A model generated the notes under the pieces. That model did not search any database. It was given only the letters and a program-made list of their open reading frames with translations, and was not told where the DNA came from. This document shows positions 7,388 to 13,242 of a DNA stretch of 13,242 nt, piece after piece (positions within the stretch are counted from its first letter, which is position 1; each line of letters opens with the position of its first letter). The position numbers and the translations under genes are program-made. The stretch lies in the NCBI GenBank assembly GCA_001303665.1, contig LJUF01000174.1, positions 1-13,242 on the forward strand. The letters are read 5' to 3'. This DNA is from Phycisphaerae bacterium SM23_33. GTDB lineage: Bacteria; Planctomycetota; Phycisphaerae; SM23-33.

Positions 7388-8395
7388 ATGGACCTGACCA
7401 CGAAATACATGGGGCTGAGCCTGTCCAATCCGGTCGTCGCCGGGGCCTCTCCCCTGAGCAAGGAGCTCGACAAGGTCAAGGCGCTGGCCGAGGCCGGCGC
7501 CGGGGCCATCGTCATGCACTCCATCTTCGAGGAGCAGCTCGCCCAGGAGGCCCTGGCCCTGAACTACTACATCGAACAGGGCGCGGAGAGCTTCGCCGAG
7601 AGCCTGTCGCACTTCCCGCCCATGGAGGCGTACAAGGTGGGGCCGGAACTGTATCTGGAGAACATCGCCGCGGCCCGAAAGGCCGCCGACGTGCCTATCA
7701 TCGCCAGCCTCAACGGCGTGTCCCTGGGCGGATGGATCGACTACGCCGGGAAGATCCAGCAGGCCGGCGCCGACGCCCTCGAGCTGAACATCTACCTCAT
7801 CCCCACCAACCGCAAGGTCAGCGGGACGAAGATCGAGAAGGCATACCTGGACATCGTCAAGGCCGTAAGGGCGGCCGTGAGCATCCCCCTGGCGGTGAAG
7901 CTGTCGCCGTTCTTCTCGGCGCCGGTCAACATGGCCAGGAAACTGAAGGCCGCCGGCGCCGACGCCCTGGTGCTCTTCAACCGCTTCTACCAGCCGGACA
8001 TCGACGTGGAAAAGCTGGAGGTGGCCCCGCGGCTGGTGCTGAGCGATTCAGACGAGTCCCGCCTGCCGATGCGGTGGATCGCCATCCTGTTCGGCCGGGT
8101 CCGCCTGTCGCTGGCCGCCACCAGCGGCGTGCACACCGGCGAGGACGCCGCCAAGCTGATCCTGGCCGGGGCCGACGCCGTGCAGGTCGTCTCGGCCCTG
8201 CTGCGAGACGGCATCGGCCAACTGACGAAGATCCGCGACGACATGGCCGAGCTGCTGGCAGCCAAGGGCTACCGCTCCATCCGCAAGGCCCGCGGCGTCA
8301 TGAGCCAGAAAAACTGCCCCGAGCCGGCCGTCTTCGAACGCGCCAACTACATCGAGACCCTCCAAAGCTACCCCCAGTCCCCGGCAGCCGTCTGA
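7388..8395 (+). CDS. Dihydroorotate-dehydrogenase-like FMN-barrel protein, PFOR-associated
   Basis: The 335-aa TIM-barrel flavoprotein resembles class 1 DHOD but is probably not a true DHOD. Framework elements are present: NPVVAGASPL (14-23), SLNGVS (107-112), KLSPFF with Lys171, and an FMN-phosphate site of the form SGVHTGEDAAKLILAGADAV (246-265). Where true DHODs have the ELN-x-SCPN catalytic loop, this protein reads ELNIYLIPTNRKVSG (132-146), with no catalytic Cys or Ser in that context. It matches what I recall as the 'DHOD-like protein' family, including the conserved C-terminal FERANYIETLQSY (316-328). Members are often found beside nifJ and their activity is unsettled. The ATG at 7388 has AAAGGA ten bases upstream. 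The gene sits 70 bases after nifJ, so a redox or accessory role around pyruvate/ferredoxin metabolism is inferred. A decayed copy of its 3' end lies just downstream. Confidence 0.85.
   Translation: MDLTTKYMGLSLSNPVVAGASPLSKELDKVKALAEAGAGAIVMHSIFEEQLAQEALALNYYIEQGAESFAESLSHFPPMEAYKVGPELYLENIAAARKAADVPIIASLNGVSLGGWIDYAGKIQQAGADALELNIYLIPTNRKVSGTKIEKAYLDIVKAVRAAVSIPLAVKLSPFFSAPVNMARKLKAAGADALVLFNRFYQPDIDVEKLEVAPRLVLSDSDESRLPMRWIAILFGRVRLSLAATSGVHTGEDAAKLILAGADAVQVVSALLRDGIGQLTKIRDDMAELLAAKGYRSIRKARGVMSQKNCPEPAVFERANYIETLQSYPQSPAAV
8327..8358 (+). repeat. Repeat copy 1: 3' coding end of the DHOD-like gene
   Basis: This stretch encodes the conserved AVFERANYIET part of the DHOD-like C-terminus. 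It is repeated imperfectly 81 bases downstream, including an exact 14-base match (8332-8345 with 8413-8426). Confidence 0.6.
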
Positions 8396-8407
8396 GACTC
8401 AATGACC

Positions 8408-8435
8408 GCCGCCTTCGAACGCGCCACATAGAGAC
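8408..8435 (+). pseudogene. Repeat copy 2: degenerate duplicated tail of the DHOD-like gene
   Basis: Positions 8408-8435 match 8327-8358 at 26 of 28 aligned bases, with a 4-base deletion relative to copy 1. The offset is 81 bases, so the copy is in the same frame as the gene and reads AAFERAT before the deletion brings in TAG at 8429-8431. The gene's own TGA (8393-8395) lies before it, so it is not translated as part of the protein. It looks like the remnant of a tandem duplication or a former longer C-terminus. Confidence 0.5.
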
Positions 8436-8442
8436 GGGGAAG

Positions 8443-8472
8443 TTGACAGCGAACCGCCGGTCGATGTAGACT
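8443..8472 (+). promoter_or_regulatory. Candidate sigma70-type promoter for the propeller membrane protein
   Basis: A perfect TTGACA (8443-8448) is followed after 18 bases by TAGACT (8467-8472, 4 of 6 matches). Transcription would begin near 8480, a short distance before the GTG at 8496 and the ATG at 8508. This suggests the gene is transcribed separately from nifJ and the DHOD-like gene. Confidence 0.4.
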
Positions 8473-8495
8473 CAAAATCACAAGGCAGGGAAGAT

Positions 8496-10634
8496 GTGGG
8501 GGCCGGCATGACAGCCAACCAGCACGTCAGGAACGGCGCACCCGCAGACGGGGAGGACAGGCGGCACTTTCCCTACCCTCGTCCCGGCTTCATCTTCGCT
8601 GATCTCTGCTGGTTCCTGCCATGGGCCGTCGCCGCCCTGTTGTATATGCCGCACCTTACCAGCACGTTCTTCAAGGTGGCGTTCGCTGCGTACACGGCAA
8701 TGGCCGCGTTGGCGCCGGCGCTGGCCCTCCTGTTCCGCTGGCGCGGAAAAGGCATCACCCTCGACCGGGAGGGCATCTCCGTCCACAGGCGGTTCGGCCG
8801 CTGGGAGGAGATCAAGCGAATCCGCATGGGGCCTCTGCGGAACATGCCGATCGTGGTGCGCCTGGACAGGCCCAGACGTTCGATCCTTCGTCTGCCCAGA
8901 TACCCCGTTATCTTCCGCGAAGTGGTTCCTGCGATTCTGGGGCGGCGTCCTGATCTGGCGATCTCAGACCGTCTCCGGCGCGCCATCGCCGACCCGGAGA
9001 CGGCCACGCGCTTGCCCCGCTGGACAGGGACATTGCTGGCGGCAGCCGCATTGGTGCTAATGTCGCTTCCGTTCCTGGCCCGTCACGCGGATGCAATGCT
9101 CGTGCTGACGGCCGTGGTAGCATCTTGGGCCCCTCTGTTGCCCCTCGCCATGGTATGGGGCGTACCCCATACGACCGAACAGAACTTCGTCCACTGGGCT
9201 GCCGGGCCCGTAGTCTTGCCGGTCTTGGTCCTGTACCTGCATCTCTTCCTCAACCTGCCGCTGCGCCTGCTGGATGCGGCTGTCGCCCCGCTGGCGGTGC
9301 TCCTGCTGGCCGCGGCGGCAGTGGCGGGACTGCGCCTCAGGCTGAACCGCGCCCGCATGGCCGCGATCCTCATCCTTGCCCTGATCGCCCCGGCGGCCGT
9401 GTACGCCCTGGAGCCCCGGCGCGACCTGGCAAGACAAGACATCACCGGGCTTCTCGGTCCAGGCTTGCTGCTGCCTCCATTCTTCTGGTCCGAAGACGGC
9501 AAGCTGGCGGTCACGTGGCTGGCCGACGGCGACAAGGGCGAGCAGCAGCGCGTCCTGGACGTTACCAGCCTCAAGACCACGCCCCTCCCCCTGCGCCCCG
9601 GCATTCAAGTGGTCCGTTGGCTGGATCAGTCCTTCGTGGTCAGGACAACATTTGCAGACGGCAAAAGGGCACTCCATCTCTACCGCTTCGCCACGGATCG
9701 AGAGACTTCTCTGGCTCCCCCTGGAGTATTCGGTGTCGCTATCGGCCGATGCATTTCACCGGACCGGCGCCGGCTTGCGTGGCTGGAAGTGGCAACCGAA
9801 GGGGCGGCCCTGACCCTGAAAATACACGACCTGGATACCGGGGGCACGAAAGGCCTCAACCCCAGCTTGCCCAGGCGCGACGACATCAAAGCCTACGAAT
9901 GTCGCTGGGCGGACGACAGAGCCGTGGCGATACTGGCCTACGAGCCCGGCGGCCAGGCCGGATGGGGCAAGCCAAAGGGTCTGCACCTCCTTCGAGTGGA
10001 GGTCGAAAACGGGTCGCAAACACACACGTCCACGGTCAAACGCTTCAGGGAATGGACCGTCTCCCCGGATTGCCGTCACGCCTTCGGGGTCGGGGCGGAG
10101 GACCAGAAGGATCGGGGCGTTCACTATGTGGACCTGGGCAGCGGCAGGACGGTGCGCCTGGGCGGCGAGGCTTTGCCGGTGTGGGGGCACGGCGGCCGCT
10201 GGGCCTTCCGCGTCGTCGGCGCCGAAAGCAAGCAACGGTGGCTGTGCCGAATCGACATGCAGAACATCTCCGAGGTCCGGGTGCTGGAAATACCCGAGAA
10301 CAGTGAGCTTTGTGCCCTCTCGCCCCGAGGACGATTCGCGATCCTGCGAGTGGGACGTTTCCGGATCGCGCCGGTGTTGGTGGTCAACATCCAGTCGGGA
10401 GAGTGGCGGCGGCTGGATCTGTCAGCATTAGCCCTCTTTGTCTGCACGGGTCCGTTGGAGCGCTCCGGCTTCTTCCCCTGGCTCTCACGCTGGTCGGGCG
10501 ACGGACGCCGCTTCGTGATCAACGCCCCGGTCCTGCAGGACGCTTCTTTCAAGACCCATCTCTACACGCTCCCGGACGACTGGACGGAGCCCGCACCTAT
10601 CGGGCCAGCCGCAGGGGAACGTCGTCCTCGATGA
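8496..10634 (+). CDS. Membrane protein with PH-like segment and C-terminal TolB/WD40-like beta-propeller
   Basis: I do not recognise this 712-aa protein as a named family. Two hydrophobic helices (about 34-51 and 59-80) are followed by a soluble stretch (about 85-165) beginning KGITLDREGISVHRRFGRW and continuing EEIKRIR, the pattern of bacterial PH-like (YdbS/DUF304-type) domains that follow paired helices. Five more likely helices follow at about 175-195, 200-221, 235-254, 262-279 and 287-304. The remainder (about 320-695) contains repeated propeller-blade signatures: SEDGKLAV (332), SPDRRRLAWL (421), SPDCRHAF (523), SPRGRFAIL (609) and SGDGRRFVI (667). This suggests a TolB/PD40-type propeller, on the outer side if the helix count is right. 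The start is uncertain: GTG at 8496 has AGGGA close upstream, and ATG at 8508 has a G-run. Codon choice looks less biased than in nifJ. The 3' end overlaps the opposing gene by 38 bases. Confidence 0.8.
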   Translation: MGAGMTANQHVRNGAPADGEDRRHFPYPRPGFIFADLCWFLPWAVAALLYMPHLTSTFFKVAFAAYTAMAALAPALALLFRWRGKGITLDREGISVHRRFGRWEEIKRIRMGPLRNMPIVVRLDRPRRSILRLPRYPVIFREVVPAILGRRPDLAISDRLRRAIADPETATRLPRWTGTLLAAAALVLMSLPFLARHADAMLVLTAVVASWAPLLPLAMVWGVPHTTEQNFVHWAAGPVVLPVLVLYLHLFLNLPLRLLDAAVAPLAVLLLAAAAVAGLRLRLNRARMAAILILALIAPAAVYALEPRRDLARQDITGLLGPGLLLPPFFWSEDGKLAVTWLADGDKGEQQRVLDVTSLKTTPLPLRPGIQVVRWLDQSFVVRTTFADGKRALHLYRFATDRETSLAPPGVFGVAIGRCISPDRRRLAWLEVATEGAALTLKIHDLDTGGTKGLNPSLPRRDDIKAYECRWADDRAVAILAYEPGGQAGWGKPKGLHLLRVEVENGSQTHTSTVKRFREWTVSPDCRHAFGVGAEDQKDRGVHYVDLGSGRTVRLGGEALPVWGHGGRWAFRVVGAESKQRWLCRIDMQNISEVRVLEIPENSELCALSPRGRFAILRVGRFRIAPVLVVNIQSGEWRRLDLSALALFVCTGPLERSGFFPWLSRWSGDGRRFVINAPVLQDASFKTHLYTLPDDWTEPAPIGPAAGERRPR

Positions 10635-12057
10635 GCCGCTCCTGAACCTGTCCGGCGTCCACCTGGCGGACGCTGGCGCCGGGCGGGGTGATCGCCGCGG
10701 CGGCCCCGGCGGCCTGGCCGAGCTGCATGCAGTTGACCATCACCCGGATGGCGCCGGCGGCGTCGTGGTTGGCGCCGGCGCAGCGGCCGGCGGCAAGCAC
10801 GTTGTCCAGGTCGCGCGGCACCAGACTGCGGTACGGGACCTGATAGCACAGCGTCCCGCGCGGCGGGGCGCCGGCGGGCTGCCCGTCCCACCGGCCTTGC
10901 TGGCTGGATCCGTCGCCGCCAATGCGGTTCCAGGTGCCGTCGAGGTGCTCGAAGAGGATGCCGGGGCCTTCGGGGTTGTGAATGTCTATCGGGTACGTCC
11001 CCTGAGCGACGGCGTCGGGGAAGCTCTCGCCGCCAAGAACCTCCTCGCGCGTGAGCTGGTGATCGGCCAGGATGCGGTGGCTTTCGCGGCCGCCGATCTG
11101 CGCGGCCACATCCACCAGATAGCAGTCCTCCCAGCCGGGCATGGCCTTGAGCCTTTCCAGGACCCAGCGGAGTTGGTAGCGTGCCTCGACCTCGGCCCGG
11201 GTCAGGTCCGTGGAGTCAGCCAGATTGACCCCCAGCACCCGCGTGCCGGCCAGCATGTGCTCGCGGCTGTCCCAGATGCCGGGGTTGCCCCAGAGGAAGG
11301 TGGGGTAAGGCTGGCCGTTGTAGTCCATGGGCGTCTTGAAGAGCTCGGCCTGGACTCCGCGCAGGCCCACGGCGCCGGCTTTGCAGCCGCCGACGCGGAA
11401 GCACAGGGACGGCGGCTGGCAGCGGCCCTGCCCGTCGCCAAGTTGTGTCTGGACGCCCGCCCGGCGGATCAGGTCGGCGTCGCCGGTGCCGTCGACGTAC
11501 ACGTTGGCCAGGATGGCCCCCCGCCCGCTCTTGCCCTCCACCAGGGCGGCGGCAATCCGCCGGCCGTCGCGAATCACGTCCGCCAGCCAGGTATGCAGCA
11601 GCAGCCTCACTCCGCTGCCGATGACCAGGTCGTCCAGCACGAACTTGGCCGTCTCCGAGCAGATGATCCAGCCGCCGCTCTCGCCGGCCGGGTTGGTGTT
11701 GCGGGCCGCCCCGCGCTGCTGCAAACGGCGGATGATCTCCTCGGCGAGCCCGCCGATCACGCGGGTCTTCCTGTCGGTGCCGTACAGCGAGTGCAGCACG
11801 TTCACGTCGGCGGCCGTGGCCATGCCCCCCAGAAAGCCGTAGCGCTCGACCAGCACGACCTGCTTTCCCGCCCGCCCTGCGGCCGCGGCCGCGCACACGC
11901 CCGCCGGCCCGCCGCCGAACACCGCCACGTCGCACTCGGCCAGCACCGGCACCTCCCGCGCCGGCTCCGGCACCGACTTGTGGCCGTTGGGATGCGCCAG
12001 GAAGTCCCTCAACGGGAAGACGACTTCAAAGTCCTTTGGCCGGTTTCTTGCAGTCAT
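10597..12057 (-). CDS. FAD-dependent oxidoreductase (FAD_oxidored/PF12831-like)
   Basis: The 486-aa flavoprotein has an N-terminal Rossmann FAD site: CDVAVFGGGPAG (42-53) with the ribose-binding Glu71 at the end of VVLVE. It also has GGMATAADVN (77-86) and YVDGTGDADL (187-196), and GGRESHRI (322-329), which is typical of the PF12831 family. The C-terminal NVLAAGRCAGANHDAAGAIR (419-438) is the conserved FAD-closing region. The reaction and substrate are unknown; relatives are common in Planctomycetota and similar genomes. No signal peptide is visible. The ATG at 12057 has GAGG followed by five bases. A start at 12105 is in frame but lies inside the upstream lipoprotein gene. The gene begins 25 bases after the lipoprotein stop, suggesting one transcript, and its end overlaps the convergent propeller gene. 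Confidence 0.9.
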   Translation of the reverse strand: MTARNRPKDFEVVFPLRDFLAHPNGHKSVPEPAREVPVLAECDVAVFGGGPAGVCAAAAAGRAGKQVVLVERYGFLGGMATAADVNVLHSLYGTDRKTRVIGGLAEEIIRRLQQRGAARNTNPAGESGGWIICSETAKFVLDDLVIGSGVRLLLHTWLADVIRDGRRIAAALVEGKSGRGAILANVYVDGTGDADLIRRAGVQTQLGDGQGRCQPPSLCFRVGGCKAGAVGLRGVQAELFKTPMDYNGQPYPTFLWGNPGIWDSREHMLAGTRVLGVNLADSTDLTRAEVEARYQLRWVLERLKAMPGWEDCYLVDVAAQIGGRESHRILADHQLTREEVLGGESFPDAVAQGTYPIDIHNPEGPGILFEHLDGTWNRIGGDGSSQQGRWDGQPAGAPPRGTLCYQVPYRSLVPRDLDNVLAAGRCAGANHDAAGAIRVMVNCMQLGQAAGAAAAITPPGASVRQVDAGQVQERLIEDDVPLRLAR

Positions 12058-12082
12058 GCGCTCCTCTTCGGTCCCGGCTGGC

Positions 12083-12511
12083 CTATTCGCTTGGGAAAGG
12101 GGCACCGGTCTCCAGCGCCACTTTTTTGCGCCATTCGAGCAGTGGAACGTAGGAGTCGCTGGCCGGCTGCCACACCCGCACCTGGCCGGTCACGGCATCC
12201 ACCTCAAAGCGATTCCACAGAACCGTCTGCCTGTCGTCCAGCTCGCTGAAGCACAGGATCCAAACCCGCCGGCCCTCGATAGGCGGGTCGGACGGCGTGT
12301 GCTCGGCCTTGCAGACGGGGATGACCCGGCCTCGGGACCTGGCCTTGACGGCCCTGGCCCAGGCGGCGACCTCGGGGACTTCCATGACGACTTGCTCGGC
12401 CTGCGGCTGCGTCAGCAACGGCTTGTTCTTTGAGCCAGTGCGGCCTGCCGTGCCCCCACAGCCGACGGCGGCCACCGGCAGCAGCATCAGGGCGATCAGC
12501 ATTTGCCTCAT
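12083..12511 (-). CDS. Small lipoprotein with a PepSY-like C-terminal segment
   Basis: The 142-aa protein begins MRQMLIALMLLPVAAVGC. This is a lipoprotein signal with lipobox AVGC and Cys18 as the predicted lipidated residue, so it should be anchored in the envelope. The mature part has a helix-like stretch (about 35-58) and then RRVWILCFSELDD (81-93) and FEVDAVTGQVRVW (102-114). That strand pattern with a VDxxTG turn recalls PepSY-type domains, but the similarity is by eye only and function is unknown. The ATG at 12511 has GGGAGG seven bases upstream; an upstream in-frame start at 12571 would add 20 residues before the signal peptide and is rejected. It is the first gene of a probable two-gene unit with the FAD oxidoreductase and is divergent from cmk. 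Confidence 0.8.
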   Translation of the reverse strand: MRQMLIALMLLPVAAVGCGGTAGRTGSKNKPLLTQPQAEQVVMEVPEVAAWARAVKARSRGRVIPVCKAEHTPSDPPIEGRRVWILCFSELDDRQTVLWNRFEVDAVTGQVRVWQPASDSYVPLLEWRKKVALETGAPFPSE

Positions 12512-12538
12512 GGTCTGTCCTCCCAGCGGGCTGACCCC

Positions 12539-12544
12539 AATATA
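12539..12544 (-). promoter_or_regulatory. Possible -10 box for the lipoprotein-oxidoreductase unit
   Basis: On the minus strand TATATT (5 of 6 matches) lies 27 bases before the lipoprotein start, leaving a leader of about 20 bases with the GGGAGG site. No convincing -35 element is visible. Confidence 0.3.
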
Positions 12545-12602
12545 GCAGGCAAGCGCGCGGGCCGAAACCATGCATCCGCTACCGCGGAACGGGGAAATGC
12601 AG

Positions 12603-12608
12603 TATAAA
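12603..12608 (+). promoter_or_regulatory. Possible -10 box giving a leaderless cmk transcript
   Basis: TATAAA (5 of 6 matches) ends seven bases before the cmk ATG at 12616, so a transcript would start at or next to the initiation codon. No Shine-Dalgarno sequence is present in the intervening CTCCGGC, and no good -35 is seen. Confidence 0.3.
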
Positions 12609-12615
12609 CTCCGGC

Positions 12616-13242
12616 ATGATCATCACGATTGACGGGCCGGCCGGCTCGGGCAAGAGCACCGCCGCCAGGCAGTTGGCCAAGGTGCTGGGCGTGGCCTACC
12701 TGGACACGGGGGCGACGTACCGGGCGGTGACGCTGGCGGCCCTGCGCGGCGGGGTCAACCTGGAAGACGAAGCCGCCCTGGCCGAGCTGGCCCGGCGGAT
12801 GGAGCTGCGGCTGGAATACGCCGGTGAGGAGCTGCGCGTGCTGCTGGACGGGAAGGACGTTTCCCGCGAGATCCGCTCGCCCGAGGTCAGCGATCGTTCG
12901 CACTTCGTCGCCCGGGCGGCGGCGGTCCGCGAAGTCCTGGTGGATATGCAGCGGCGGCTGGGAAGGCAGCTGGCCGAACGAACCGGCGGCCTGGTGGCCG
13001 AGGGGCGGGACCAGGGCTCCGTGGTCTTCCCCGATGCCGACGCGAAGTTCTACCTGGACGCCTCGCCGGAGGTCCGCGCCCGCCGGCGCTACGAGGAAAT
13101 GACTGCCGACGGGCAGGACGTCCGATACCAGAATGTGCTTCAGGGAATCGTCACCCGCGACGGCCGAGACCGCAGCCGGGCTGTCGCCCCGCTGGTCAGG
13201 CCCCAAGACGCCGTCGAGATCGACACCACGCGGATGAGCATC
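12616..13242 (+). CDS. cmk: Cytidylate kinase, 3' end cut by the window
   Basis: Cytidylate kinase phosphorylates CMP and dCMP with ATP in the cytoplasm, supplying nucleotides for RNA, DNA and lipid synthesis. The 209 visible residues include the P-loop GPAGSGKST (7-15), LDTGATYRA (29-37), the CMP-binding-region sequence DGKDVSREIRSPEVS (78-92), EGRDQGSVVFPDA (129-141), YLDAS (146-150) with RARRR (154-158), and RDGRDRSRAVAPL (181-193) ending in DAVEIDTT. The frame is open to the window edge; compared with E. coli Cmk about 15-20 residues are missing. Two signature positions differ from the E. coli form: Gln for Met/Ile and Ser for Thr in GRDxGT. The ATG at 12616 begins directly with the first strand of the kinase fold. 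It lacks a Shine-Dalgarno sequence and may be read from a leaderless mRNA. Confidence 0.95.
   Translation, partial: MIITIDGPAGSGKSTAARQLAKVLGVAYLDTGATYRAVTLAALRGGVNLEDEAALAELARRMELRLEYAGEELRVLLDGKDVSREIRSPEVSDRSHFVARAAAVREVLVDMQRRLGRQLAERTGGLVAEGRDQGSVVFPDADAKFYLDASPEVRARRRYEEMTADGQDVRYQNVLQGIVTRDGRDRSRAVAPLVRPQDAVEIDTTRMSI

Noticed and set aside
7354..8469. 371-codon frame overlapping the DHOD-like gene in another phase
   Set aside because: Its composition is Arg/Gly/Ala-rich without domain signatures, whereas the 7388 frame encodes a conserved barrel protein.
12058..12105. Upstream extension of the FAD oxidoreductase by 16 codons
   Set aside because: It overlaps the end of the lipoprotein gene, and the ATG at 12057 has a better-placed GAGG.
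10765..12249. 494-codon plus-strand frame opposite the FAD oxidoreductase
   Set aside because: The minus-strand frame has clear FAD-binding motifs and a ribosome site. This one is low-complexity and would run into the lipoprotein gene.
12508..13206. 232-codon minus-strand frame opposite cmk
   Set aside because: The plus strand encodes cytidylate kinase with all signature motifs; the antisense frame has none.
1..13242. CRISPR arrays, tRNA/rRNA genes, insertion sequences or phage genes
   Set aside because: No regularly spaced repeats, tRNA-like cloverleaf sequence, transposase or phage protein was seen on either strand.

Overview
The window comes from a GC-rich bacterial chromosome (by eye about two-thirds G+C, not computed). 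It looks like ordinary core and metabolic DNA rather than a mobile island. An anaerobic or microaerophilic lifestyle is suggested by a full-length pyruvate:ferredoxin oxidoreductase that lacks the C-terminal oxygen-protection extension known from Desulfovibrio. The mix of genes (PF12831-type FAD oxidoreductase, two-PDZ HtrA protease, PFOR with a DHOD-like partner, and a Gln variant of the cytidylate kinase GRD motif) fits a Planctomycetota/Phycisphaerae-like or other PVC-group organism. That assignment is inference from gene style and is not certain.

Layout. Positions 5-2306 (minus strand) hold a two-gene unit: a calcineurin-type metallophosphoesterase, then 19 bases later an exported HtrA-type serine protease. 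A divergent promoter region at 2307-2461 separates this unit from a plus-strand aminoglycoside-phosphotransferase-fold kinase (2462-3499). A 287-base gap (3500-3786) carries a candidate promoter and a GC-rich leader with competing hairpins. It precedes nifJ (PFOR, 3787-7317) and a dihydroorotate-dehydrogenase-like flavoprotein gene (7388-8395), which probably form an operon. A short gap holds a degenerate in-frame copy of the DHOD-like gene's 3' end and a TTGACA promoter. Next comes a 712-residue membrane protein with an apparent PH-like segment, about seven membrane helices and a C-terminal TolB/WD40-like beta-propeller (8496-10634). Its 3' end overlaps by 38 bases, tail to tail, an FAD-dependent oxidoreductase gene on the minus strand (10597-12057). 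That gene lies downstream of a small lipoprotein gene (12083-12511). Divergent from the lipoprotein is cytidylate kinase (cmk, from 12616), which runs off the right edge and may be translated from a leaderless mRNA.

How the genes work together. PFOR converts pyruvate and CoA to acetyl-CoA, CO2 and reduced ferredoxin. The DHOD-like flavoprotein next to it keeps the FMN-barrel framework but lacks the catalytic loop of true DHODs, so an accessory or redox role near PFOR is more likely than pyrimidine synthesis. HtrA, the lipoprotein and the propeller protein are envelope proteins. The remaining genes have no evident shared pathway. No RNA gene, CRISPR array, insertion sequence or phage gene was seen. 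I did not find a clear new multi-gene system. The most unusual items are the PH-like/transmembrane/propeller protein, the DHOD-like partner of PFOR with its decayed tail duplication, and the lipoprotein-FAD oxidoreductase pair.
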